Source: Selaginella tamariscina (taxonomy: Eukaryota; Streptophyta; Lycopodiopsida; Selaginellales; Selaginellaceae). Taken from it: 64,000 nt of DNA. The stretch spans positions 1 to 64,000 of the forward strand of contig PUQB01000907.1 of assembly GCA_003024785.1 (NCBI GenBank), given 5' to 3'. This document shows, piece after piece, positions 1 to 12,138 of this stretch (the stretch's first letter is position 1; each line of letters starts with the position of its first letter). The position numbers and the translations under genes were made by a program. The notes under the pieces were generated by a model, which saw nothing but the letters and a program-made list of their open reading frames with translations, was not told where the DNA came from and did not search any database.

Positions 1-186
1 TGTGTGTGTTGTGTTTGCTTTTAACACCAGAACATGATAAAACTTGATTATATTCTGAATCAGGCCAAATGATTTCGATGAGAAACTCGAAGTAGACAAA
101 GCATGGAAGTCCATGGTTGGAAAGATATTTCAGTAAATCATTAGGTTATGTTATGTATATTATATACATATTTTTAGCATGTTTGT

Positions 187-188
187 GT

Positions 189-249
<61 letters not shown>
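187..249. repeat. compound (TG)n(AG)n microsatellite
   Basis: A TG run passes directly into an AG run. The same compound type recurs many times in this window, for example at about 17,620-17,660 and 23,895-23,946, in intergenic and intron DNA. Open frames across it are low-complexity artefacts. Confidence 0.95.
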
Positions 250-253
<4 letters not shown>

Positions 254-255
254 CA

Positions 256-417
256 TTACCATTTCCCATGGTTACACAAAGCAGCAACCAACACATCAGT
301 GTCGTATTGCATTGCAGGTTTCTCATGCGGAGCTTTCATAAACGACTGTCTCTTCGCACTGGCTGCCTTTTCAATCTCAGCCTTCCAAGCGGAGATCTTC
401 CTGTCCGAGTCGTCCAT
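256..417 (-). CDS. small host exon, unrecognised
   Basis: The minus strand has a 53-codon frame opening MDDSDRKISAWKAEIEKAAS, with normal composition, sitting in AT-rich and microsatellite DNA. It is rich in Lys, Glu and Ala and is probably helical. The frame ends soon after a GTAATG sequence that could serve as a splice donor, so this may be the first exon of a gene leaving the window to the left rather than a complete small protein. The ATG at 417 follows a GCC context. I do not recognise the family. It could also be a pseudogene fragment. Confidence 0.4.
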   Translation of the reverse strand: MDDSDRKISAWKAEIEKAASAKRQSFMKAPHEKPAMQYDTDVLVAALCNHGKW

Positions 418-824
418 GGCTCTTTTTTTAATTATTTTTTTTTCTGGAAAATATTTATTACATTTTATCTACAAAATTTCCGAACTAAACATATATAAAA
501 TATTATATATATTCATATAAACACTGAAGTGCAGCTGGTAAAAAACGGCCATCTTATTTGCAGCATTGTACTAAACACACCTCTAAACAAATACATTATA
601 TATTTAAACTAAAAGAGAAGTTTATAAATAAAGAAACAGCTCCGTAACAAAAGAAACTACCTATCGTAGGCCCTAACCGAAATGGTGCGTCGGGACTGGA
701 AAAGTACGTCCACGTGTCAAAAGGATGAGCTTAATTTCTAAAATTTCAAACTTTAAAATTGTTAAACATTAGAATAATAATAAAAATTATTAGATAATAA
801 TAAACAAATAACTTTTGTTGGCAT
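418..824. other. AT-rich intergenic DNA
   Basis: Nothing recognisable was found here: AT-rich sequence between the small exon and the retrotransposon. Confidence 0.6.
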
Positions 825-1028
825 TGAAAGAGCAGATATATTAAATGAAAATCTGATATATTAGTTTACAAAAACCCTGCTTATATACAGGAGGTCTCCT
901 GCCACGTGGCACACATGCGACACGTGGCGCTGACACATGGGGGCCAGATCACCACCCATGTGTCACTACGCATGTGTGTATATACACATGCGTATATACG
1001 GTACGTTACTAATATACAGTATCTTACA
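825..1028 (-). repeat. LTR (3' LTR in element orientation)
   Basis: It matches 5542-5743 almost throughout. It contains the G-box palindrome GCCACGTGGC and a second ACGTGG core, followed by a CATGTGTG/TATATACACATGCG stretch. The internal side abuts a purine-rich tract on the minus strand. Confidence 0.92.
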
Positions 1029-4000
1029 CTATCCTCCCCTCTGCGGCTGTGTAGATGGTGATGGATCTGATGGTCCTGGATCCGTGTGAGCTGGGCCATC
1101 TAAGGTATGACCAAATGTACTCAACGAGTCTCGAACGACAAACCGTTTCATTCGAACCACGTGAACTATCTCAACCTCATGAGATCCCACCAACTGTACT
1201 TGATATACCTGAGGACCAACCTTTCGGAGTACTCGGTAGGGACCAAGCCACTTGTGTAATAAACCAGTTGCAAGCCCAGGTGCAGTCAGCTTGGGAAAAC
1301 GTACCAGGACTAAGTCACCGTCAGCAAAATCTGGTGGAATTTGATGTCGTGCATTGTAAGAAGATTGCTGCCGCATTTGAGCTCGACCAAGATGTTCAGC
1401 AGACTCTGCACGCAGAAGAGGCAAAACAGCATCCAAATGTCGAGCCCACATCTTTGCATCCTCGGCACGTGGCAGATTCGATGATAACCCCAATTCACTA
1501 GGCAACTTAGGATCATATCCATACAATGCCTTGAATGGAGAGATACCAATCGAACTCTGAATGCCTGTTACATAAGCAAATCTCAAACATCGCAAATACC
1601 AATCCCAGTCCGTGTGATTGAAGTTCACATACTTCGAGATCATACCCTTGAAGGTCCGATTCAATCGCTCCACCAAACCATCAGTTTGTGGATGATACGG
1701 AGAGGCAAATGAATGTTTTACCCCTAACCTCTCACACAACACTCGGAATACCTCTGCAATGAAAGCGGGGCCATTGTCTGATAACATCCGCTCTGGACAA
1801 GAATGCTGCAAAACCACATTATCGAACAGAAACAAAGCTGTTGACATGGCAGTTGCATCCGGAAGAGCACCAACCTCCACCCATCGAGTTAAATAATCAG
1901 ATACAACAATGATGTACTGGTTACCTTGAGAAGAACGTGGAAAAGGTCCCATTAAATCCACTGCAATTAACTCAAAAGGGCGAGAGACATTGATGGATTC
2001 CAACACCCCATGGCCCGAGTCGTAGAGGAATTCCGAGTTTGACAAGTGGGACAACTTTGAATATACCTGATCACATCACCACGCATGCTGGCCAATAAAA
2101 TGATCGGCGCAGCTTCTCCAACACTCGTTGTGACCAAGATGACCTCCAACAATAGGTGAATCATGATATGCTCGAAGAAGGTGTGGAACATATGTAGAGG
2201 GTACAGCCAAACGCCATCTGTCCTCTGGATTTGTCCCAATAAAATACAATAAACCATCCTGAAGTCGAAACTGAGCATGATATTGTCGAAACCGAGGTTC
2301 GGAAGACGGATTGCAAACGCATCGCGTAATTGCCTCGTCCATGGTTCGTTTTTGAGCATCCTGCCACTGTTCCAAGGATGGTAAGTCGGCATCGAATACC
2401 TGAGGGGCTTGTATCAAACCGAATGCTGCAGCTACTGCATGAGCAGGCAAAGTGGAATCGGAGAGGGGTGCTCGAGAAAGTGCATCCGCATCCACCATTG
2501 TTCGCCCAGGCCTGTGCACCACCTTAAAGTTATATACCTGGAGACGTAATGCCCATCTGGCTACGCGACCCACTAAATTCTTCCGTTTTAATAAGGAAGT
2601 GACAGCAGCATGATCACACTCCAAAAGTGTTTCACTCCCATGTAAGTAGGCATGAAGTCGTTCAAAACCCCAAACAGCAGCAAGGCATTCTTTTTCAGTA
2701 GTGGAATAATTCCGCTCAGCCGGCGTGAGTACTCGACTAATGTAAGCCACCGGGTGTCGAATTGAAGAATCCACAGCATCAGTTTGCATCAATACACCAC
2801 CAATACCAACATCTGAGGCATCTACTCGTAAAATGAACGGACGAGTAAAATCTGGGTATTGAAGCAATGGTGGAGTTGTCAGGAACTCTTTTAACTGGTC
2901 AAATGCCTGCTGACACCTGCGAGTCCACCTGAAAGATACCTGTGGACGAACTAACTCCCGAAGAGGGGCAGTTCGATCAGTGAGATGATCGATGAATCGA
3001 CCCAAGTACTGCACCGTGCCCAAGAAACGCTGGACTTCCTGTACTGTACGGGACGAGGGAACTCTCGAACAGCTCGCAACTTCATTGGATCCACCTGTAA
3101 ACCCTCTCGAGATATACGGTAACCCAAGTAAGTGGTGTCGGTCGAACCAAACACACACTTTTCAAGTTTCAACTTCAGGCCAACTTCTCGAAATCGATCA
3201 AGAACGCGCCGTACATCACGAATGTGATCCTCCCAAGAACCAGACCCATGAATGAGCACATCGTCGATAAAATCGGCAGTGATATCAGGCATATCGGAAA
3301 GAAGCTCATCCATCATGCGTTGAAAGGTGGCAGGAGCTGAAGTCAATCCAAAAGGCATGACCAAAAACTCGTAAAGACCAAATGGTGTCCGGAAGGCCGT
3401 TTTTGGAATATCCTCCTCAGCCATAGGAACCTGCCAATATCCTGATGCCAAATCCAACTTAGTAAACCATCGACTCTGACCCAAACGATCTAATAGATCG
3501 GCAGAGTTCGGAAGTGGATAGACATCTTTGATGGTAACATCGTTAAGAGGTCGGTAATCCACACAAAATCGGAGAGATCCATCAGGCTTGGGAACCAAAT
3601 GAGGTTCACATGCCCATGGACTCCGTGACGGACGACACACTCGTTTACCAATCATATCAGTAACAGCTGTTCGCATGGCTGATAACTCCTTTGGTGACCT
3701 GCGTCGAACCGGGACTTTGAAAGGCTTTGCATTGCCGGTGGGTATACAGTGTCGAGTCTTCACACGTGCACCTTGGGACAGATCAAATTTGAACAAACTT
3801 GCATACTGTTTCTTAAGTTGTTCGATGCAGTGTGCTCGACACTCAGGTGACGGATCCGGCATTTGAACCTGTTGAGATGAACACCACCCAAGACCGGAAT
3901 CAAAGGAGCTGTATGCGTGATACAAACAGCAACAAACTTCTCTGGACGTAAAGGAACAGACTGCAAAGACACAGACTCCAAGCGTAATACAGGAGGAGAG

Positions 4001-4389
4001 AGTGAAAAATCACATGTACCTTTCGACTGCTTTAACCAATCACATCCCAGAATGATGTCAAAGACCTGGGAAGGGACAACCCTAAGAGACCCAGAGGGAA
4101 ACTTACAGTTGGCACCCATAACCAGTGTAGTCGAAGTGGTGTACTGTGATACTGCACGAGACTGCCCATTACCATATAAAATGTGCAAGACCTTATCTGC
4201 TCGTCTAAGGGTAATGAGCACCGATGCCAGAGAAGTAGTTATGGAAGACATACTAGATCCTGTATCCACAAGCACTGTGACTGAAACATCATTCACTCGT
4301 GCAGAAAATGTGAAAACTGGATGATTTGGTGGAACTTGCAACCCTTGATATGCATAGCGAAAAAAGCATGGAGGGAGTTTCCATCGCAC
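1029..4389 (-). pseudogene. pol region of the Ty3/Gypsy fossil
   Basis: From right to left the minus strand shows an aspartic protease with a VDTGSS active site (about 4,250-4,280), a reverse transcriptase with the FIDDV catalytic box (about 3,250-3,270) and an LDLASGYWQVP-type block. These are followed by an RNase H of the LRVDAS/TTEKECLA type (about 2,550-2,840). The integrase core comes last, with a DLMGPFPRS start and a DNGPAF block (about 1,700-1,960). This domain order is diagnostic for Ty3/Gypsy elements. In life these parts would copy the element RNA and insert the DNA. The region is broken and is treated as a fossil. Confidence 0.9.
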
Positions 4390-5488
4390 GGGATCCCTCC
4401 GTCGCCCGTACGATTACTGGTTTTCCGCAACAGATCCACCGCAAGAGAGGTCATCATCTGGAAGCTCATCATCAGACATAATGGCCGCCACAGGTACACC
4501 ATCCGGAACATATGGTCGCCAGCCTGGATGTGGTGGACGCCAATCAGGATACACATCGCATGCCCGCCAAGTATGTCCAGGTGCCCAACAGGCCCAACAA
4601 TGAACTTGATTGGGTGACCTGCATTGTTCCGATTCCTCCTGTCACGAATCCGTGGATTTTGACCACCACGGGCAGGAACTGGAGCAGGTGCAGGACGATT
4701 TCGTGGAGGTGGTCCACGGGGTGGGCCCCGAGGTCGACCACGAAAGGCTTGTCGTGCGGGCACATATGCAGCAGCATCAACCTCCATTGGATCAGCACGC
4801 TGAACAAGAGGAGCAGGTAACCCAAGGGGAACACGGCCCTCACCAGGCACCAACTCAAAACGTTGAGCTAGTGCAAAAGCTTCCTCCAATGTGGTAGGAC
4901 GAAGAGCCCGAACGAATCGAACAAGTTCGGGTCGCATAGTTGGCCATAACATACCGAGCTTAATAGGCTCAGGCATGTTAGGATATGCACGCCGAACTAA
5001 ATCCCCGAACCTAATACTGAACCGCATAACAGACTCACCAGGATGTTGTCGTATCGCATGCAGTTGTTGGAAAGCATCATCTGAATCCTCAACTTTGCCA
5101 AACGTACGTTTGAGACATTCCGTTAACCGATTACTATTGGCTTGAATCTCGCAGCCAATCCATTATACCACTTGAGCGCAGGGCCTTCCAAACATGTAGG
5201 GAATTCTCTGAGAGCACGGGCCTCATCCCAACCATAACGAACAATGACTTGGAAATGATCAAACCAGTGGTATACATCATCTCCCGGATCACCACAAAAA
5301 GATCGGGGTCGAACCCTCGGATTTGTGGCCTGTGAAGAAGATGAAGGAGTACTAGAAGCAGATCCCCCGGCATGAGGCTCAGACGGGGAAGAGGAGGACG
5401 GACCCTCAACGAAGCGCTCCAACAACTTAGTTTGTGCATCAATAGCAGTAGCAATAATGCTAAAAGCCGTCTCCATGTTCATTGTCAT
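4390..5488 (-). pseudogene. gag region of the Ty3/Gypsy fossil
   Basis: A retrotransposon gag-type capsid segment (WFDHFQ, ALREFPTCLEGPALKWYNG) lies at about 5,100-5,300. A Pro/Arg-rich stretch and a CCHC zinc knuckle (CWACWAPGHTWRAC type) follow at about 4,550-4,600. The N-terminus, starting near 5,488, has a Ser/Pro/Ala-rich segment. The order and motifs match plant Ty3/Gypsy gag. Broken fossil. Confidence 0.82.
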
Positions 5489-5541
5489 GGAAACAAGAAA
5501 AAAGAAAATGCGGAAGAAAGGATACCCAACTTCTCCACCAA

Positions 5542-5743
5542 TGAAAGAGCAGATATATAAATGAAAATCTGATGATATCTAGTTTACAACCCTGCTTATA
5601 TACAGGAGGTCTCCTGCCACGTGGCACACATGCGACACGTGGCGCTGACACATGGGGGCCAGATCACCACCCATGTGTCACTACGCATGTGCGTATATAC
5701 ACATGCGTATATACGGTACGTTACTGTTATTAGGTATCTTACA
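5542..5743 (-). repeat. LTR (5' LTR in element orientation)
   Basis: Partner of 825-1028, with the same TG...CA ends and the same G-box cluster. The internal side in element orientation reads TTGGTGGAGAAGTTGGG, the expected place of a primer-binding site; I could not assign the tRNA. Confidence 0.92.
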
Positions 5744-6950
5744 GCATATATAAATGATTATTAATTTACTATTGAAATGTTTCGTATAATTATAATTTCT
5801 GTCACGGTCCTCAACCAGGGTTTTGGCGTTCCGTGTTTTCTAAGTATTCGGGAACATTGAAATATTTTAATTAAAATTTTTTAAATATTATTTAAATAAA
5901 TCATTCATGTAGAATTTAATTAAAAAATATTAAAGAAAACACGAAATGTTCTCAATCGAAATTTCTTAACTAAAGTATTTTCATGTTCCGGTACTTCGAA
6001 ACCCATAGAACGCTAAACCATGTCCTGAACACTTTTATTTAAATTTTTTATAGAATAAGGAATAACAAATATTTAAATTTTAATGGCATATATAAAAAAT
6101 TATTAAAAATTCATTTATTATCAAAATGTTCCTGTGCAACTCTAATTATTTATTTATATATATGCACCAAAATCATAGTGCTATATATGCTACAAAACAA
6201 GGTAGTTTTCCATAGCACTTTGTATGTGTGCGTGTGTGTTTAGAGAGAGAGAGTGAGAGAGAGATTTACAATTATATTCTTTTTAAATATGTATATATGT
6301 GTTTTATTTGTATAATGAAGAACTTAGCATCCAAACTTACACATAAACAATGTGAACTATACGATATACAATGTATATATACGTATTTGAAGTCATGATC
6401 TATAGTGATTTGTAAAAATATATATATATTTATAAGTATGATCCTTAAGATTAAGAAAATATTTTAAATATGTTCTGATAATTAATTAATGCAACCATAC
6501 AAGGACTATAAAATGTGCGACCTACTTTTTGATATAAAGTTTAGAGCAAATACACATTAGGAAAGTTTGTAACATTTATATACAACCTTTAAATATAAAA
6601 AGAGACAATGATGTGAAATCAACATCTATTTAGTTACTTTAATACTATAATTGTATAGAAAATCATTAATTTATATTTAATTGTAATGCCTAGAGCCTGT
6701 GTAGCTACTGTATATACACACTATATATTTAGTCAAGTTTAATTAAGATCCTAAACCTTATTTTACACAAACTAATTCTATTGTATTACATTGCAAGTTG
6801 TTACTTTAAACGGCATCAAACATATTACACACTGTTTTAAACATATAAGTTCACATTTACATATTAGCCAGGTGTGCATGCGTGTGTGTTTGAAGAACCA
6901 TAAATAAGTATAAGAAGATATCAAATGATATGCTCATATATATATACACA

Positions 6951-6994
<44 letters not shown>

Positions 6995-7542
6995 CTGTGT
7001 GTGTATAGCTTATTTAAAAGTACAATGATAGAATACTATAGAGTTAGTTCATTGAACCAACTTCGAATAATAATTATACTATATTGAATTTATTAATAAG
7101 TCTTTTCAATTAAATTTAAGTAAAGTTTGTTTTGTTTAAAATTAAGGATCATACTTGTAACTATTCTGACAGATTTTTCTTAGTTTGTAACATGTCCATT
7201 TTGCAGTTACGGTGTTGTGGTGGTCTTGAAGCTTTAAACAAGTTCTTATATTATTTATCTTTTTTAATTTATTTATTTAACATGTAGTTTAAGTATATGT
7301 ATGAAGTTCCATGTTTAATCTTTTTATAAGTGTAAAAATTATTACAAAATAATTTATACATATATTCAAATTAAATTAACTAGATGATGAGTAGCTTAGA
7401 ATGGTAAATTATTATGAACACATGACAGTGATATTGTTTTCAATGTATTAATTAAATAACAGTTTGATGATGTAAAACCCAATTAATATAACAGTTTGAT
7501 GATGTAAAACCCAAGTTTGTAAATTCCACATTAGTAAAGTTC
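5744..7542. other. AT-rich intergenic DNA, repeat block A
   Basis: No gene was found. It contains the landmark GCACCAAAATCATAGTGC at about 6,160 and the GAGCCTGTG...TTTAGTCAAG segment at about 6,690-6,740. Both return at about 9,790 and 10,265, so this is one copy of a degenerate duplicated block. CA/TG microsatellites lie at about 6,945-7,005. Confidence 0.6.
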
Positions 7543-7615
7543 TGGAGACGCCGGGTATCGATCCCGGAACCTCTCACATGCTAAGCGAGTGTTCTACCAT
7601 CTGAACTACGTCCCC
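7543..7615 (-). tRNA. tRNA-Ala (AGC)
   Basis: 73 nt on the minus strand. The acceptor stem GGGGACG pairs with CGTCTCC and includes G3-U70, the alanine identity pair. The anticodon loop is TTAGCAT, the A box TAGTTCAGATGG fits the pol III consensus, and the B-box region is GGATCGATACC. The D stem keeps pairing as GTTC/GAAC. The anticodon stem has one G-U wobble. It is probably functional, but one of three related copies. Confidence 0.9.
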
Positions 7616-10503
7616 CTTAATTTATATTTAATTAATTATGATTTATAGTAATTTAAAAGTATGAAATGAAACAATGTTTTCAAGATATGTTGGTATTGAT
7701 AAATGTTCATGTCTGTTTATTCAATGGTTTAAAATTCAAATAAAACTATAGCAATTGTCAGGAATCACGCTTCCACGTATATATGTTTCTAAAGCTTATC
7801 TTTTTTCAGTGAAATATAGAAGTAATGAGTTCTAATTTTATAAGAGAATGGATTATAATTAATAATACAAGAACTTTAGCAAATGTGAAAGTAAATTATA
7901 AATTGTGTACAACATAACAACTTAGTTGCTGAAATTGTTATTAGCTTGGTAGTTTCATCCTCGAAGTGTTTGTGTGTGTGTGTGTGTGTGTAAAATGCAA
8001 CTTAAGTAAAATATTCATCTTTTCTAAACTTACAAAAGGAGATCCAAAGACCTTTATAATGCATTTCACACACACACACACACACACATATATGTATGTA
8101 TGTATGATTTGGAATTCCTGATTTTTTATATTTGTTAATTAATCAAATTTTAATTAATTATTAATAATACAAAAGGGTGCTGAATTGTGAAAGTGTTCCA
8201 ATACGATTTCTTCCACTTTTTCAACTGCCTTCTAAAATTTATTTAAAATTATTAAACAATAAAGAATAACAAAAAATTAAATTTTGATATATTATTACAC
8301 AACAAAGAATAATAAATATTTAAATTTCGATGGCATATGTAAATGATTTTTGAAAAACCCGTTTATTATCCGAACCGAATGTTACATATAAATATGATTT
8401 CTCCAACGTCCTTCTATGTTTTTATTTAAAATTACTAGACAATAAAGAATAACAAATAATTTAATTTTAATACATAAATGATTATTAAAAATTCATTAAA
8501 TATTATAAATCCCAGCTATATATACATATATGTGAATAAGAGTTATATAGTAACTATTATAGTTAGTTGTGAATAAGAGAGAGAAAGTTATACGAAGTCC
8601 TTAGTGCGGCAAAGAACCCCAATTATGACATAATTAGTTAATGGAAACACAAGAAATATATGTATATGTTTCACACACACATGTGCACACACACACACAC
8701 ACGTATATATGTATACATATACATTTATCTAACATGTTGTGTGTATGTGCACAGATGTCGGTATAATGGCATAATTGACTACACACACATGCACACATGG
8801 ACTCATTGACTGCATATTATTCTATGTACACATGCACACAATTATATGTACATACAAATTATATATGCACATATGTCACTTAAGAATTGTGTTCTTTCTC
8901 CCAATCCTAACTACTTTAGTTGTTATTAGACGCAATTTTCTTAATACACTTACTTTAACACAAGTATTTGACAAAAAAATATTTGTTATTATGTAGAAGA
9001 ATGACATTGATTAAACTCAAATGTTATTTAAATAGAAATTTAAATAGCTTTTAAATTAATTATTCATTGTACATTTTAAAAGTTATTCCAAAACGATCAG
9101 CAGTGATTAAATCCGTAGTCGAAAAATGCTACGGAAATGTTTAATTACTAATCTGATTACTAATTTATTAATTATTAATTTAGTTTAATATTAATCCGTA
9201 GCATTTTTTTTATACGGGCATATATCACTGATGATCAGAGTTCATTTGAAGTTCTAATCATATTTAACATTGAACAATTTTGCCTTTATATCTTTAGTAA
9301 ACAATAAAATCTTTGAACAAATCCGTCACTAGCAGAGAAAGTTCTATATATATAAAAGTCACTAGTGCGACAAGTTAATGGAAACACACACATGTACATA
9401 AAAATATATTGTATATGTATTTACACACACAAACACATATGTAAATCTCTGTGTGGGCAGACGTCCATATAATGGCATCATTGATTACACACACACACAT
9501 GAACACGTGTGTAAAACTATGGTTGAATAATCCACGTTCGATGTTTCGTAAGTACATAGTAAAGGTTTATACATTGTACAGATTAGACTTTAAGTTCTGA
9601 TTAAACTATAAGTGTATATACAATTATGAATCAGAAAATAATATCATGTTGTCATACAACTTTTCTTTTATTTAATTTTTTGTGGCTTATAAATTATATG
9701 CATGAGAAGTTCTTAAACTATATTATTAAGCATTACAAATTTGTAACATTATTGCCCATGTGCAACTATAATTATTTATTTATATATATGCACCAAAATC
9801 ATAATGCTATATATGCTACAAAACAAGGTAGTCTGCGTGTGCGTGTGCGTGTACGTTTAGAGAGAGAGAGAGAGAGAGAGTTAGAGATTTACAAATAGAT
9901 TCTTTTTAAATATGTATGTATGTGTTTATTTGTATATTGAAGAACTTTAGCACATGATCTATAGTGATTTGTAACATTAGTAATGCACTTCTTTATGGTG
10001 TAAATTATAATGTTACTTGTCAAAATATATATGTTTATAAGTATGATCTTTAAGATTAAGGGAATATTTTAAATATGTTCTGATAATTAATTAATGCAAC
10101 CATACACGGGACTAAGTTAAAAGAGTGGTGGTTTAAATATAAAAGAGACAGTGATGTTAAATCAACATCTATTTATCTATGTATTTGTTTAAACCACGTA
10201 AGTTATTTTAGTTACTTTAATACTACAATTGTATAGAAAATCATTGATTTTATATTTTATTGTAATTCTAGAGCCTGTATATACACACTATATATTTAGT
10301 CAAGTTTAATTAAGACCCTAAACCTCATTTTACACAAAAATTATTCTATTGTATTACATTTGCCAAGTTAAGCATCAAACGTGAACATGCACTGTTTTAA
10401 ACATATAAATTTCACATATACATATTAGCCAGGTGTGCGTGTGTGTGTTTGAGAGAGATGTCAACCATAAATAAGTATAAGAAGATATCAAATGATATGC
10501 TTA
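7616..10503. other. AT-rich intergenic DNA with microsatellites
   Basis: No gene was found. CA/TG runs occur at about 7,970, 8,065 and 8,690. The stretch 8,130-9,290 returns in diverged form at about 12,510-13,510 (shared landmark ACAAAAGGGTGCTG), and 9,745-10,460 repeats the block that starts near 6,130. Confidence 0.6.
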
Positions 10504-11812
10504 GGGTCGTTTCACACCACACTTAACTTAACTTAGCATGCATAAGTTAAGTAAAGGTTAAGGGTGCATTTGATTCGCACCAACTCTTTCTTAAAAAGAG
10601 AAATTAAGGGTTGTGGATCCGACTAACTCTTAATTTAAATTAAGGGATTGTGTTAAGGGCAATTGATTCACACTCATCAATCTTTTTACTTTTTTACTTA
10701 AATTAAGAGATTGTTGTTAAGGGCAATGGATTTGCATATTTACTTATAATAAAAATATTAAAGGCCATGGATTCGAATATTGCCCTTAATATAATATACT
10801 TTTATATTTACATTTAAGTTAAGATTATTAACTTAATTATTTTTAATGAACTTAACATGTTTACAATTAATTTAACATTATTATGTTAAGTTATAATAAA
10901 TATTTTGAAATAATTTTCAATTTGTAATAAAAAATTATTTTCAATTTGTAATAAATATTTTAACCACTTTAAAATATATTTATAATATTTATAATTTAAA
11001 TAATATGTGCATCCTTAATTTTTATTAACATTTTAAAGTAATTTTACTTATTATAAAAAATAAAAAAATATGGTGAGATGAAATTATATACTTATATATA
11101 ATATTATATATGGGTACATTCTATAGATAATTAAATTTTATGTATTTTGAATATGTTTAAACAAGTAAAAACTTCATGAAAAATATTATATATACATATG
11201 CATGTGTGTTAACATGTGTGTATACATGTATTTGCATTTCATATTTTTATTTATTTAATAAAAAAATAATTTTAATTATATATGTTAAAATAAAAATATA
11301 AAATATAAATATATATTTTTTACATATAAAAATACACATTATGCATGTAAAATTTTATTTTTTATTTTAAAGAAGGTGGCACATCGTGGAAGGGACAGCC
11401 CACCTCCCTTAAATTTTCTTTACTAATTTTCACTGTTCCCTTATGGGGTGAGAGAGGCTTGAACTCTCGACCTCAAGATCACTCGATAGCTATGAGAACC
11501 TACGCACTAACCATCTTGCGCCACCACCCCAAGATACGCAACAGCTTTGCCGAGCACCCAGAGTGTCAAGGCCGATGGTTAGGAGTGTAAGTTAAATTAA
11601 GGGAAGATTCCGAAAGCACTGCCCTTAGTGTCAAACCCTTAAAAATTCTTAAGTAAGTGGCTTCTTAGGTTAAGAAGCAGGTGCAAATTCAATGCCCTTA
11701 GTGGTCAAACCCTTAAAAAAAGTTAAGTAAGTGGTTACTCAAACTTAAGGGCGAGTACGAATCCATTTTCCCTTACTTAAGCCACTTAAGTTAAGTATGG
11801 TGAAAACAACCC
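10504..11812. mobile_element. PIF/Harbinger-like non-autonomous element
   Basis: The 1,309-bp element has imperfect terminal inverted repeats: the left end reads GGGTCGTTTCACACCACACT and the right end, reversed, reads GGGTTGTTTTCACCATACTT. TTA flanks both sides (10,501-10,503 and 11,813-11,815). TTA duplications and GGG termini fit PIF/Harbinger (Tourist-like) elements. The subterminal regions are rich in repeated TTAAGGG and AGTTAAGT. There is no transposase frame. It carries a tRNA-Met-like gene near the right end and interrupts one of the repeated tRNA-Ala blocks. Confidence 0.78.
11444..11530 (-). tRNA. elongator tRNA-Met (CAT) with intron, possibly decayed
   Basis: The minus strand matches plant elongator tRNA-Met: acceptor GGGGTGG with CCACCCCA-type pairing, GGCGCAAGATGGTTAG D arm, CTCATAG anticodon region and the T arm GAGAGTTCAAGCCTCTC. 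The 87-nt length leaves room for the short intron usual in plant tRNA-Met after the anticodon. Extra or altered bases in the anticodon stem suggest decay. It lies inside the PIF/Harbinger-like element, so it is a captured passenger or pseudogene. Confidence 0.72.
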
Positions 11813-12065
11813 TTATATATAAAAAAGAGAGAGATACATCGTACATACATACATACATATGTAGGTACATACACACACCTGCGTGTGGGGGCACCTTTTG
11901 CAATTGATTTATTTGTTATTTAAATGACAATTTATTTATTTATTTAATTTGCTTTAACTTGTTAAGTAATAGCTCTTGAGTAGTGTGTGTGAATAATGTA
12001 TTATTTATATATATAGTTTCACAAATATAACTTTTCACATATATACTATTAGTAGGTTAAAATTC

Positions 12066-12138
12066 TGGAGACGCCGGGTATCGATCCCAGTAGCTCTCTC
12101 ATGCTAAGCGAGCGTTCTACCATCTGAACTACGTCCCC
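12066..12138 (-). tRNA. tRNA-Ala (AGC), second copy
   Basis: 73 nt with the same G3-U70 pair, AGC anticodon and A box as the copy at 7,543. The anticodon stem has one mismatch (CTCGC against GAGAG) and the T stem has a G-U pair, so it may be drifting toward a pseudogene. The flanks match those of the other copies. Confidence 0.82.

Larger units (their letters stand above)
825..5743 (-). mobile_element. Ty3/Gypsy LTR retrotransposon fossil
   Basis: The element is read on the minus strand. It has two LTRs of about 204 and 202 bp that begin TG and end CA. A purine-rich tract next to the left LTR fits the polypurine tract, and GCAT flanks both outer ends as a probable target-site duplication. 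Internally it has the Ty3/Gypsy order gag, protease, reverse transcriptase, RNase H, integrase. The integrase C-terminus shows no clear chromodomain. The LTRs are nearly identical apart from a few substitutions and short length differences, so the insertion is fairly recent. The coding region is broken, with several interruptions. Confidence 0.93.
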
